From Micropterix aruncella (taxonomy: Eukaryota; Arthropoda; Insecta; Lepidoptera; Micropterigidae): a stretch of DNA of 64,000 nucleotides. Each line of letters opens with the position of its first letter. Position 1 is the first letter of the stretch. Below, piece after piece: positions 54,632 to 64,000 of the stretch. A model generated the notes under the pieces. That model did not search any database, was not told the origin of the DNA, and saw only the letters and a program-made list of their open reading frames with translations. The DNA lies in assembly GCA_944548615.1 (NCBI GenBank), contig OX155963.1:23121711-23185710 (forward strand), in the 5' to 3' direction. The translations under genes were made by a program, and so were the position numbers.

Positions 54632-55549
54632 GTTATACCAAAGAAAAGCATATTTTCTGTTGAACTTTCGGATATTCAGTATTTTCTCCTTATGTGCAGT
54701 GCATATAATGTTACATAAATCTTAGCTATCTAATCTAAAAAAATGAGTCTAAACGAGGGAAAATAATGTTTTTTTTGTTTAGTTCATCACCCACTAGTTT
54801 GGTGCTCACCAATAAAAACTCACTCTATACTTCTTGTCGTCGTATGGAAAGCCTGATACATAAAATCACAGTTGCTCGGTGGCTTTTCTTCAAATCGATA
54901 TGACAGGAACAAATAGGTCATGGACGCGTATCGAATAATCTACCTAAGTATGTATGAGGTGTTCATACGCCATAATCTATCTAAGTATGCATGAGGTGTT
55001 CAGGCATGTAAGACTATAGTAAAATCGCCGCGAGAAAGAGACGGCACTCGCGGAGCTGTTGGTACGGATATTTGTTATGCCGAATCCACATTCGCTCGTG
55101 TAGGCTTGCAAGCGCTTGCCGCCGATCCGATCGAGTGTCGGTTTAGTGCGCAAATCAAAGGAAGCTTGTGGCAAAAGTTTGCGAGCAATGTACACGCTTG
55201 CGAGACATTCAAGCTTTTGTACAAGCGGTTTGTGGCAAGCGTGTGGATGCGGCATTAGATAGAGAGCAAACAGCCAATGCGACGCGTCGTCCTTTCCGAG
55301 CACCTGTGCGTCCATTCGAATAATGCGGTACATACTACTGTGGAGATATGTTCTCCTGATGAACTCCGTCTAACTACTGTCGTCCTTCTTTGCCTAAAAT
55401 GCCCGCTAGAAAAAGAACGAGCAGATGAAAAAAAGACTGACGAGACAGAGAAGATGATGAAAACACTGACGAGACAGATGAAAAAAATATATTAGACCCA
55501 CCGCGACGCGTATTTGTGTCTCATGGGCATACTGTGTTCGTATTTAGTT
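54632..55549. other. Non-coding; repeat pieces
   Basis: 54765-54830 holds a decayed family F arm (TCATCACCCACTAG, ATAAAAACTCACTCTATA). 55010-55330 is GC-balanced and gives an open minus-strand frame without a domain. 54905-54990 has two copies of CTAAGTATG.ATGAGGTGTTCA. Confidence 0.4.
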
Positions 55550-56040
55550 TTACTTTCCTGGCCCACCAACCGACCAGGAGGGAAAGTATTGTCAACGCCC
55601 AAATTTTCTTTTTTCAATAAAAAGGGCGGAAACATCCATTTTGAGCCCCCCTGTGACAAAAAAGACCATTTCCAGATTAAAGTATGTCTGTGTGTCTGTG
55701 TCTGTCTGTGTGTATGTTTTCCTTCATGATGGCGCCCAAACGCTTAATCCGATTGAGCTGAAATTTTGGTATGCAGGCATCATCATTGGTCATAGCAAGA
55801 GTTGAAAAGATTTTGGTCGAAATCGTTCCAGATGCAGTAGTCGAAATTATTGGACGTAGAAACTTGAAATTTAGTACACAATATGACTTGTTGGCCAAAA
55901 CCTCATTTCGAAATTTTCATTAGAATATCTCATATACAAGCTGCACTAATAATATTTAAATTCCGCTATACATTTTATTCAAATATGAACGCCGAGCCGC
56001 CCGAGGCTGGCTGGGTAACGAACCACGCCGCCTGAGGCGT
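55550..56040 (+). repeat. Dispersed repeat family K, fullest copy
   Basis: TTTACTTTCCTGGCCCACC, GGAGGGAAAGTATTGT, ATTTTGAGCCCCCCTGTGAC, (TGTC)n-like, ATGATGGCGCCCAAACGC, GATTGAGCTGAAATTTTGG, AATATCTCATATACAAGCTG and GCCCGAGGCTGGC. The first 40 bp can fold (ACTTTCC with GGAAAGT). Confidence 0.65.
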
Positions 56041-56549
56041 CGCAATGGAACCCAACTAGGTACGACCGCCGGCCGAGAGAGGTCGCTCATCGATTTTATT
56101 TATGAAATTAATATTCAAATGAACCCAGTCCTTGGCTACTTACCGGGAAAGTATTGACACAACCGTTTTTTTCTTTTTTCCAGAGAGGTCTGCCGCGCCG
56201 CACACGCCACGTTCAGTTAGCGTTGTGCCCTTAGATTTTCCACCGGTCTCATTGATTTCAAAAATATGGTTAGGCTTGGAGACCAAGTCTCGAGACCTGG
56301 ACTAATAAAATTCATATTATATTCTTCGCAATCACAGAAACAAACTCACATAGAAAAAACAAAACGCGGATAACGCCGACGATAGACTACGTCTTTTTGC
56401 CGTTTTATGTATCAGGTGTTCATGCGAGGGCGAGAGGATCTCCAGGCGATACAGCCGTTTAGCGGACTATCCAAAAGTAACGTTTGGTGGCGAAGCTCAG
56501 TGGCTCAAAATATTGGATATATGTAGGTAGCCTATTTTTAACCGACCTT
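56041..56549. other. Non-coding
   Basis: 56025-56090 continues GC-rich sequence (GCCGCCTGAGGCGTCG, a hairpin). TGTATCAGGTGTTCATGCGA at 56408 is a copy of the recurring motif. Confidence 0.4.
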
Positions 56550-57030
56550 AAAAAATCGGTTGATTTTTTAAAAATGTTTGTTACCTCAGAACTCCGTTAT
56601 TTATGAACCAATTTCGAAAATTCTTATTTTATCTGAAAGGATATACTTTCAGATTGGTACCATTTTTATCAAAATCCTGTTCTGATAATGGGATCCATAA
56701 GAAATCGAGGGAACTCCTCAAATATCATCATATGAAGTTGAAAATGTACATGTGGGCTCAGTTCCGATGACAATGCATTTTTTATTGGTAAGCATGATAT
56801 GGCTGCTGCACCCAGGGTTGGCTCCCAACGAGGGGACTTTTTAAACGGTCAACAGCACAGACACGAAATTTTGTATATGCATTCAATTACGACAGCCCGT
56901 TCTAAGTTTCACCAAGACAGGACTGCGGCACTCTTTAGTCGGAATTTTTGAAATCGAATAAGTAGTTTCGGAGATTACCCCCTACATACAAACTTTACTT
57001 CTTTATAATATTAGTAGGTATAGAGTGCAC
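56550..57030 (+). repeat. RTE-like 3' tail, second subfamily
   Basis: Begins AACCGACCTTAAAAAATCGG, includes GGATCCATAAGAAATCGAG and GATGACAATGCATTTTTTAT and ends GAGATTACCCCCTACATACA, then ACTTCTTTATAATATTAGTA. A familiar lepidopteran repeat layout; class from memory. Confidence 0.5.
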
Positions 57031-58156
57031 ACCTGGTGTTGAATCCCTCCCTCGTAATAAAAACATTCAGATACAAAGGGAGTTGTTACAAAGCGACTGA
57101 TTTCTATTGCAAACATGTTTTTTGTCAAAAATGGTTAATAAAAAGAAAAAAAGAAAAAAATGTATTCTGGGGATGGTCTCCAAAAATATGTGCTGTCTAG
57201 AATGGGTTAAATATGCAGGCCGAAAGCAAATACGACACAATTGGAAGTTGTCAAAATACATATTCAACGCTACGCCTCCTGATATTTTATGAACGCTTGA
57301 TACATTGCGTCGACAAAATGATGCGGGCACGTGGCGAGCGACGCCGACGACGCATTTTGCGCTTGTCCGAATTAAATAAGATTTGATTTTTGTTGATGGA
57401 ACAAATGATTTTTGATGAGGAAAATTTGATTTCGATACGGCGGTCCAAGTTTGAAGCGCCCGCGAAAAAAAGTCGCATAAAAATATTATAACCAATCTGT
57501 ATTGCCGGTACAAAATTATCAAAATTACGTAATACAGACGGCTATCTTCTTTCGCTCCTATATGTGAGTAGGGGAATGCACATAAGCGAAAGAGCAAGTA
57601 CCCATAGCGTCCTGGAGACGATGAACTGAAGACGATATCAGGCATATCAGGCATAACAGGCAGATGTCGAGTATTCAACGAAGCACCATCTACTACTTTA
57701 TGAATGCCTGATATCGCGACGACAAAACTGCTCCACGCGCAATCATGCCTGCTGTAAAAAAAAGCAGCACGTGTAACAGCAGGTGTAGGGGACCCGGGCG
57801 TACATGCGCGTAATGCGTAATGCGTAAGAACGCTTAAATGCGCGATCACAATACTTTCCTTATGCTAGGAAAGTAAAATGTATTATTAAAGCCCTGTCCA
57901 CCCTAGAACGGGTTGGTTCCTGTTGGATGACAATCGAATAAGCATGAGTTTGGCCATTCGGTTTGGCCATTCGGTTCCTGTTATTTTTGTAAGCAAAATC
58001 AATGTTTTATGGAAATAATTTCCTAAATAAACAAATTATTTATGAGAAGAGTGGATGACAGAAGATTACTCTGTTGATATGACGGAAATATTCGGGATCC
58101 GACCTTCGTGGATTCTGCAAATAGCATCTGGTATGTGCTGGATGCAAATTGAGCTG
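57031..58156. other. Non-coding; recurring-motif cluster
   Basis: TTTATGAACGCTTGATACAT (57288), TATCAGGCATATCAGGCATA (57637) and TTTATGAATGCCTGATATCG (57697) are copies of the recurring motif. ACTTTCCTTATGCTAGGAAAGT at 57853 is a hairpin related to the start of family K. The 260-codon minus-strand frame spanning this is rejected below. Confidence 0.45.
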
Positions 58157-58900
58157 TCAACTACAACGGGCGAACCCGTCACCTCAGAAAGTTAAAACGA
58201 CATTTGATCGTTCTGACTCCCGTGGGGTAAGTAAGCGTAGAAGAGTTAGGACGAAACAGTCCACTGTCTAGTTACGCCATTCGCCCGTAAGAAGCCAACG
58301 CCTTACCGGGAGAAAGCGAGTTTACACAAAGCGGGCCGACACTTACGCCCTTTTTTTGTACTTCCAGTTACGACTAGATTTCCCCGGCCTCCCGATTGGT
58401 TACAGGTTTGAGGTGGCTTGCGCGGTCCTCTCCCTTGTGTAGCAAATCTCTCTTGTGTCTACCAAATCTATCGCGAACCACGGGGTGCTTTACCCGGCTG
58501 TTTTCAGCCGAATGGTCGTTTCAAAGGCGGCTGCCACAGGGTTAACAACCACCCCCGCTCTAAAGGAAACAAAGCAGTTTTCAGACGCCCCCTCTTATCA
58601 GTCGGAGAGCACAGGCTGGTTGACTCCGCACAGTGCGCTAAACGTCAAGGAGCGCCCGAAGTAGAACTGGCCCGCAGGCACAGAGTCCTACCCGGGCTCG
58701 CACTTCTCCTTGAATGCTACCGGTCGTGTTGACCTGTGTTGGGCCGACCCTAACACGTCATATGTAGATCTACTGCACTGGACCCATTAGCGCCCATGCA
58801 TTAGCGTCCATGCGGACCATGCCCATGTGCTGGATGCAGCACTTGTAGGCAAGAAATACGGGGCCACGTGTAAAGTCTCAACGGTGAGAGCTAAGTTGGT
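58157..58900 (-). repeat. Noncoding repeat family M, inverted copy 4
   Basis: Begins GTCAACTACAACGGGCGAAC, the inverse of the end of the 33.2-kb copy. Contains GAAGCCAACGCCTTACC, CTGGCCCGCAGG and CCCATTAGCGCC. Confidence 0.7.
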
Positions 58901-59853
58901 CAGACTACTGATAGCCAACTAACTATACACGATAGACTAATACAGAAACGAATTGATATTTTGAAAATGAAATTTTCGCAAAAATATGTGGATCCTTTTT
59001 TTGCATGTTTATTTATTTATATGCAAAAAAACAAACAACGACCGAATCGAGCGTTTGCGAAAGTGCTGAGCTGTGCCTGCCTCATCAAGTATCCATGCGA
59101 GTGTAGGAGGTTAAAATTATCTCGACCGGCAGACGCGCCGCTGGTATGTGTTACCTACTTCCGGAACGTGTTCTCCTGGTAAGCGAGACGCTGAAAAATG
59201 ATGAGGCGGTATCGCACAAATTCATTCCATTTCCATATTCATTCTCAATAAAATAAAATTACGATATATTTTTTGCAATTATTGCAATAAAACTGCTCAA
59301 ACTCTATTGAATGGGTGGGGACGGTACAGCTGCTACGTTCTCTCACCTAGATAATTGTGGTTTAAATGTGATTTACTGATATTAATAGATCTTTATTAAA
59401 TAAAAAAGCTCTAAAATATTGCCTGCAGCTCTCCTTTTCTTAAGAATAAAAGCGTCTTATTATTATTATTAAAAAAATACATAAGCTTATTATATTCAGG
59501 TATCTATTACACTTTAAAATGGATAAATACAATGTTAATAGTTTACCGGTTTATTTTAAAACTATTATTGTGCTTACTATATTTTTAAAAAAACAACGGA
59601 ACAAAACCTATTTTGTAGTAAGTAAACCTTGGTGGATGTTTTTAATTCCTCGAATGTTTCCAGGACTAGCCACTATATTTAATTATTTATTATATATTTT
59701 CGGTCCAATGACGTGTAGCGATTGTTCTGACTTCTTCGTGGATTAAGGCAATCTCTTCCAGCTAGCTATGGTGTTGTTAAGAGAGTAGCGCAAACACGTT
59801 GAAAAAAATATATATAATTGAATACGAAACAAATGAATGTTATGTCACAGTAA
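58901..59853. other. Non-coding; two unassigned small frames
   Basis: Frames at 58961-59182 and 59519-59746 (plus) are open for 73-75 codons but show no domain. The second is hydrophobic (I-V-L-T-I-F and a later L-L-Y-I-F) with two late cysteines. Neither is called a gene. Confidence 0.35.
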
Positions 59854-60008
59854 AGGATGATTCATGCTACACCGGGCCGGGGCCGGGCCGGGCCCCGGCC
59901 GAGTCGTTTCCAACGTGCTCCGGCCGGGGCAGTCATTCATGCTACACCGGGCGTGACCGGGCTGTTTCCGAGTTTATTTATCCCACGGCCATGTCCGCGA
60001 TAACTAGT

Positions 60009-60116
60009 AGAATAGAATAGAATAGAATAACTTTAATGTGCTATAAAAACATAACTTAATGAATATTACGCTGGTTTTATAAAAAAGACAATTTATGCAC
60101 AAATGGCGGACTTATC
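60009..60116 (-). mobile_element. 108-bp LINE-tail-like insertion with (ATTCT)n end
   Basis: Inserted in the Harbinger copy: TAACTAGT occurs at 60001-60008 and 60117-60124, while copy 1 has it once (982-989, inverted). It starts with four AGAAT units and then AACTTTAATGTGCTATAAAA. Read on the minus strand it ends in (ATTCT)n, like the microsatellite 3' tails of CR1/Jockey-type LINEs. A 5'-truncated insertion; family not identified. Confidence 0.82.
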
Positions 60117-60186
60117 TAACTAGTGTTGCGTCCATCTATTTTGGCGATAATAATATTTTTTAATTTCTATTTTCGCTTGATTATTA

Positions 60187-60583
60187 ATGCAATTTTCACA
60201 ACTTGAGTTGGCAGCTATTGCAATTGCCTTTGAAGATGAAGTATTGGAAACACGAACTGAATCTTATAAAAGAAGATGGAGTGTAGGTACATCCAGCCTG
60301 GAGAAAACGACAATCGGAGGGAGAATTCGCCACGCTCTACAAGGAATTAATAGATGATGAGAGCAAATTTTACGGTTATTTTAGGATGTCTAAAGAATGC
60401 TTTAGTATATTTCTTGGAAAAATAAAACGTGATTTAACCAAACAAAATTCAAGATTTCTGAAGCATATCTCTCCCATTGAACGATTAGCAGACCGGAGCC
60501 GGGAAAACAATATCCACCGCCAATTCGACGCCGTGCTCCGGTCGTGGCACGGCCGGGCACGGCCGGAGCACGGCCAAGCATGA
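60187..60583 (+). pseudogene. Harbinger transposase N-terminal fragment, frameshifted
   Basis: The ATG at 60187 starts M-Q-F-S-Q-L-E-L-A-A-I-A-I-A, collinear with 907-515. A 4-bp insertion (GGTA) at about 60286 shifts the frame before the H-P-A-W motif. After it, F-R-M-S-K-E-C-F-S-I-F and I-S-P-I-E-R are still readable in another frame. As in copy 1, the sequence runs into GC-rich subterminal DNA directly after I-S-P-I-E-R. Confidence 0.75.
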
Positions 60584-60674
60584 ATTGCTTCATACAAAAG
60601 TATACTATAGATATCTGACCGTGTCCCGGCCGGGGCCCGGCCCGGCCCCGGCCCGGTGTAGCATGAATCATCCT

Positions 60675-61635
60675 TTAATGGAAATAAAAATGAATGGAAA
60701 AAGGGTGAAGAGCTTGGTGAGAGAGAAAATGCCTTTATAGGAGAAACATAAACCTAAACGCGAATCTGATATTTGGATTCAGCTTCCTAGCTGATTCCAT
60801 AATCGAGCAGCAAGGACAGAGAAGGAGTAAGCATTAAACAAAGTAGTATGACCATGGGGGTGACCTTATAAATAGGTATGGTGGGATTGTTGAGCACATG
60901 TGCAACCTGGATAGGATTTATTAGAACGCATGATTTCAACAAGAAATAATTGATTCCAGACAAAGTACGTATTTTAGGTTTATTATACCTATAAAGAGAT
61001 CTTCTTGTGTTGTTTGATTTCATTAAAAATTACCATTCTGTACAAAAACAAAAAAGAAAAATACCCTTTTCAACGTCAATTTCTCCATTTAATCAAAATC
61101 CTTCTATAGAAAAAGGGACTGTACCTATAAAAATATCAAAATATGCGAGACCTTTTTTATTAGTTTTTTATGCCTGCTCATTTTTATTAGTTTATAATAA
61201 TTATGGAAACCTCGAAACCGCGACGCGCACGAATGTGAAACAGGAGTATCAGGCATTCATATTGTGAGCGGAGGAGATCACTTCAGCCATTAGCGTACTA
61301 GAACGGATTGGCAAAAAGCCTCCTACCACTATATAAATGCCTGATAAAAGACGCAGGCGAAACTGGTGTCCTGGGCTCACAATAGTCGGTCACCCATGAA
61401 CTCTACAGACGTAAAATTGCCCTAATCGAGAGATGATTTTTTTTCTATGATTTGTAAGATGACGAAGACATGTCAGAATGATTTATTTATTTATTATACC
61501 ACAAAATCATTTATTTATTATACCACAAAAATTGGTATTAGGATATTTAATTTAAAACCCTTCCGATATTCATCAAAAGACCTACACTTATATGAAGAAT
61601 GCAATGTAATAGATTAATAAAATATCTGTCAAAAA
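60675..61635. other. Non-coding; a ~97-bp inverted repeat
   Basis: TATCAGGCATTCATATTG (61249) and ACTATATAAATGCCTGATA (61327) are inverted ends of a ~97-bp segment. 61478-61530 has a direct repeat of ATTTATTTATTATACCAC. No gene seen. Confidence 0.45.
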
Positions 61636-61685
61636 AGCCAACATCACGCGGTGTTCCCAGGCGGTCACCCATCCAAGTACTGACC
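61636..61685 (-). pseudogene. 5S rRNA 3' fragment
   Basis: The last ~50 nt of 5S rRNA in inverse (AGCCAACATCACGCGGTGTT to CCAAGTACTGACC) are identical to the gene at 12121 in that part. They are cut at the C-box side and followed by unrelated DNA (ACTGATCATATAAA). A T-run (as A on this strand) lies at the 3' end, so the terminator was copied too. Confidence 0.9.
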
Positions 61686-62302
61686 ACTGATCATATAAAT
61701 AAGATGCGGAACTTAGTACATTTGAATTGAAATTCACTTTTGTATGGAGTTGCGTACAAATAAGGTACCAGTAGCAGAAACAGTAACGTCGCATTGTAGC
61801 CAACTATCAATCCAATAGTTAAGGATGTGATTCCGAGCTCATTCACCAATATCGATATCGATAAAAACGCCGTGATTTAGCCCATAAAATTTTCATATTA
61901 TTTTGAAAATCAACAAAAAAAAATACGAATCAAGCGTGCGGTTTAATCATGCACATACTTTCGAACATTGTGTATTCAACAAGGAATAATTATGAGGTAC
62001 AGAAAATTTCACATTCGCAAGAAAAAATATAAATGCCTACATACTTATTTCATCCGGATTATGCTGGTGAAAAAAAAACTACATGATTCGTTGTATTGCA
62101 ATAAAATAAAATGATAACATTATGCTTTTATATTTACAAGTGCATAATGCTCATGTTACAATATCCAACACTGCTCATGTTAAAGTAAAACGAAGTACCT
62201 ACATGACATGACAAAGACATGATGTAGGTACATGACAAAAGTGTTTATAGTAACATAACAAACATATCCGTATCCAATTGGCTAATAAACAGATTTTAAA
62301 AA
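61686..62302. other. Non-coding
   Basis: AT-rich, no recognised feature. Confidence 0.4.
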
Positions 62303-62408
62303 TGCACACACACACCCACACGCGTGCGCGCACAGACGCACGCCGCGCACAGACGCACGCGCGCGCGCGCACACTCTCACACACAGACACACACACACAC
62401 ACACACAG
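62303..62408. repeat. CA/CG compound microsatellite
   Basis: (CA)n interspersed with GCGTGCGCGCACAGACGC units and an alternating (GC)n core at 62356-62371. Purine-pyrimidine alternation throughout. It generates a spurious Cys/Val/Arg-rich frame. Confidence 0.95.
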
Positions 62409-64000
62409 TTAATAATCGTAGCATCAGACATGTCAAATAGTCTTGCATTTTACTTATTTTATACAAAATACGTGACGATCTTTATGCTATATGATAAGCA
62501 AAACAGTTGACAATTTAAAAATACATTTTTAAAGTGACTATGCAACTTATCAATCACAAAAATTTCAATTTTCAGTCTTGTTCAGCGTCGTCCTTGGTGC
62601 TTGCGATATTTATTTTTCATTGCTGAAGTTATAATGTCCCTGGTGATTCGGTCGTCTACCGTTCTTGTAATGCTTCTTAATGACGGACAACGTACATCAG
62701 TCGCGCAAATATGTTTGTTTTTCTTTGAAGTCAACTGTAAAAAAAACCTATCTGTAAAATCATTTGAACCTATCAGTAAAAACATGTATTAATTATATTT
62801 GTATTTAGATTTATAATCACTTCGTAAGGGTTTACGTTGAAATTATATTCCAACTGATTCTCTGAATATTAGGGTTTTCGCAAATTCTACTATTATTCTG
62901 ATCGTGTATGGATCATGATTTTTCAGAGGGTAGTGTAATTCTATTTATAGCATGGAAAATCCCAAAAGGGATGCTTTATATTAGTTAAAAATATAATGTA
63001 AATAAATATTGTTGCCTTCATATGATAAGTGGTTTTTTTATGAAAAACCGTGTCAATAACATTTTAAACAATAATTAATAAAACATATAAAATATTGAAC
63101 ATATAAATAACACAAAAAACACTAAATAAACATAAAGTAATAAAAAACAAAAAATAATTAAACATAAAATAACATATAAAAAATACACAAATTAAACATA
63201 TGAAACATACAATATCATAATTAAACATATATTATAGGTTCAATTATTGTATTGTATGTCTTATACCTTGTATAAACATTGTTTTATACCTTAATTGTTG
63301 AAATTAATTTGTTTTATATTATTATTATTGTTATTAATAATAAAACGCTTTATTCGTAAGGAAGATTGTTTAATTTAATTTGTAAAATTGTGTAAAATGT
63401 GAAAATTTTATAAACAGCTCTGGAATTAAGGGTTGGGAATGATTTCAGAAATCGTCCACATTCTTGCTTTATCCAGCTGTAGTCAACAAAGCTATACTAG
63501 TTGTGTTTAACTAAAGGGAAAGCTAATGGCCTATCACCAATTGTGCATTATGAAAATAAAAATAATAAATACCTACCAATGTTTCCTAAAATGAGTCTCT
63601 TTCCCTTTTGTGATGGTTGTCCTGTGCTCGCCCAAGGAATAATGTCCTGTGCTCGCCGAAGGAATAACGTCATCTTAAAGAAAAGCAGAATTTTTACTTA
63701 ATTTGTATTAATGATGTGTAATTTTCCAATTGCTCGTATTACAAAACATAATAGATTCAACTGCCGAAACTATACACTTTAAATTGAAACATCACAAAAA
63801 GTCAATCCGGTGTCAATCTTAATTAGACAGAGAGGGGAGAGGTAGTGCATAATTATAAGGCTGACCGTTACGTATTCAGGCAGTACTTTGCTTCTTTACT
63901 TTAAATTTTAGTCCAACAGTAAAAGGCTCTGGGTCATCTAAAAAATATTATTTAATATAACTAAATTTAAGCACTCGCAGAGTCTTACAACACATTACAA
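62409..64000. other. Non-coding; no gene supported
   Basis: The minus-strand frame 62785-62582 is basic and ends R-K-H-Q-G-R-R; it has a possible exon-like composition but no recognised domain. 63045-63235 is A/T low complexity built on ATAAAC and ACATAAAAT words. 63620-63660 has a direct repeat of CCTGTGCTCGCC.AAGGAATAA. No features at the right edge. Confidence 0.4.

Larger units (their letters stand above)
59854..60674 (+). mobile_element. Internally deleted PIF/Harbinger-type element, copy 2
   Basis: The inverted sister of 424-1136 with the same AGGATGATTCATGCTAC ends and GGGCCGG-rich subtermini. The left flank is TAA and the right flank TTA. It carries a nested 108-bp insertion (60009-60116); without it and a few indels it matches copy 1 throughout. 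Confidence 0.85.

Noticed and set aside
57067..57849. 260-codon minus-strand open frame
   Set aside because: It spans recurring-motif repeats and poly-T stretches, has no domain, and is Cys/Phe/Ser-rich as expected of reversed AT-rich non-coding DNA. No splice or start context supports it.
62199..62402. Cys/Val/Arg-rich frame
   Set aside because: It is the translation of the CA/CG microsatellite.

Overview
The window looks like nuclear DNA of an insect, most probably a moth or butterfly (Lepidoptera). The support is an AT-rich, intron-containing odorant-receptor gene pair and dense, diverse transposable elements: a Jockey-type LINE, an R1-type LINE relic, RTE-like tails, mariner, hAT, PIF/Harbinger, piggyBac-type MITEs and many foldback elements. 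Insect-type 5S rRNA and U1 snRNA sequences are also dispersed through it. There is no operon structure and no prokaryotic gene. The species call is inference; the element and gene-family calls come from motifs, terminal repeats and target-site duplications (TSDs) read in the sequence.

Layout. 0.4-1.1 kb: an internally deleted PIF/Harbinger element with GC-rich termini; its inverted sister lies at 59.85-60.67 kb. 1.29-1.46 kb: U1 snRNA-like sequence (minus). 1.8-6.8 kb: a LINE with both ORFs open. 6.8-12 kb: small MITEs, about 0.5 kb of (TA)n, and an inverted copy of a ~0.7 kb noncoding repeat. 12.1 kb: an intact-looking 5S rRNA gene. 13.7-18.3 kb: four copies of one unclassified repeat, then a U1 sequence fused to LINE 3' sequence (16.87-17.19 kb). 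18.7-19.1 kb: a 5S rRNA copy split by a piggyBac-type MITE. 20.0-20.2 kb: a third U1/LINE chimera. 20-28 kb: mostly repeat debris. 28.4-29.8 kb: a complete but dead hAT element with a perfect 8-bp TSD.

30.2-37.9 kb and 47.5-54.3 kb form a direct segmental duplication whose unit carries one odorant-receptor gene on the minus strand. The distal copy (50815-53962) reads as a complete eight-exon gene of 435 codons. The proximal copy (34150-37586) keeps seven matching exons but lacks exon 3 and has a 5-codon deletion in exon 7, so it is probably a pseudogene. Comparing the two copies gives empty-site controls for several insertions. Between them (38-47 kb) lie inverted-repeat clusters, a decayed Mutator-like transposase-domain gene, a long-TIR element, an R1-type LINE fragment and a ~93-bp minisatellite. 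54.3-64 kb is further repeats, the second Harbinger copy with a nested 108-bp insertion, a 5S fragment and a CA/CG microsatellite.

The most unusual structure is a family of chimeras in which antisense U1 snRNA is joined to the 3' end of a LINE, three copies in the window. Next are 56-62-bp palindromic elements with 7-bp TSDs, and the 5S gene broken inside its internal promoter by a TTAA-targeting MITE. The only sequences that look functional for the host are odorant receptor B, the 12.1-kb 5S gene and, less surely, one U1 copy and a two-exon candidate at 40.2 kb.
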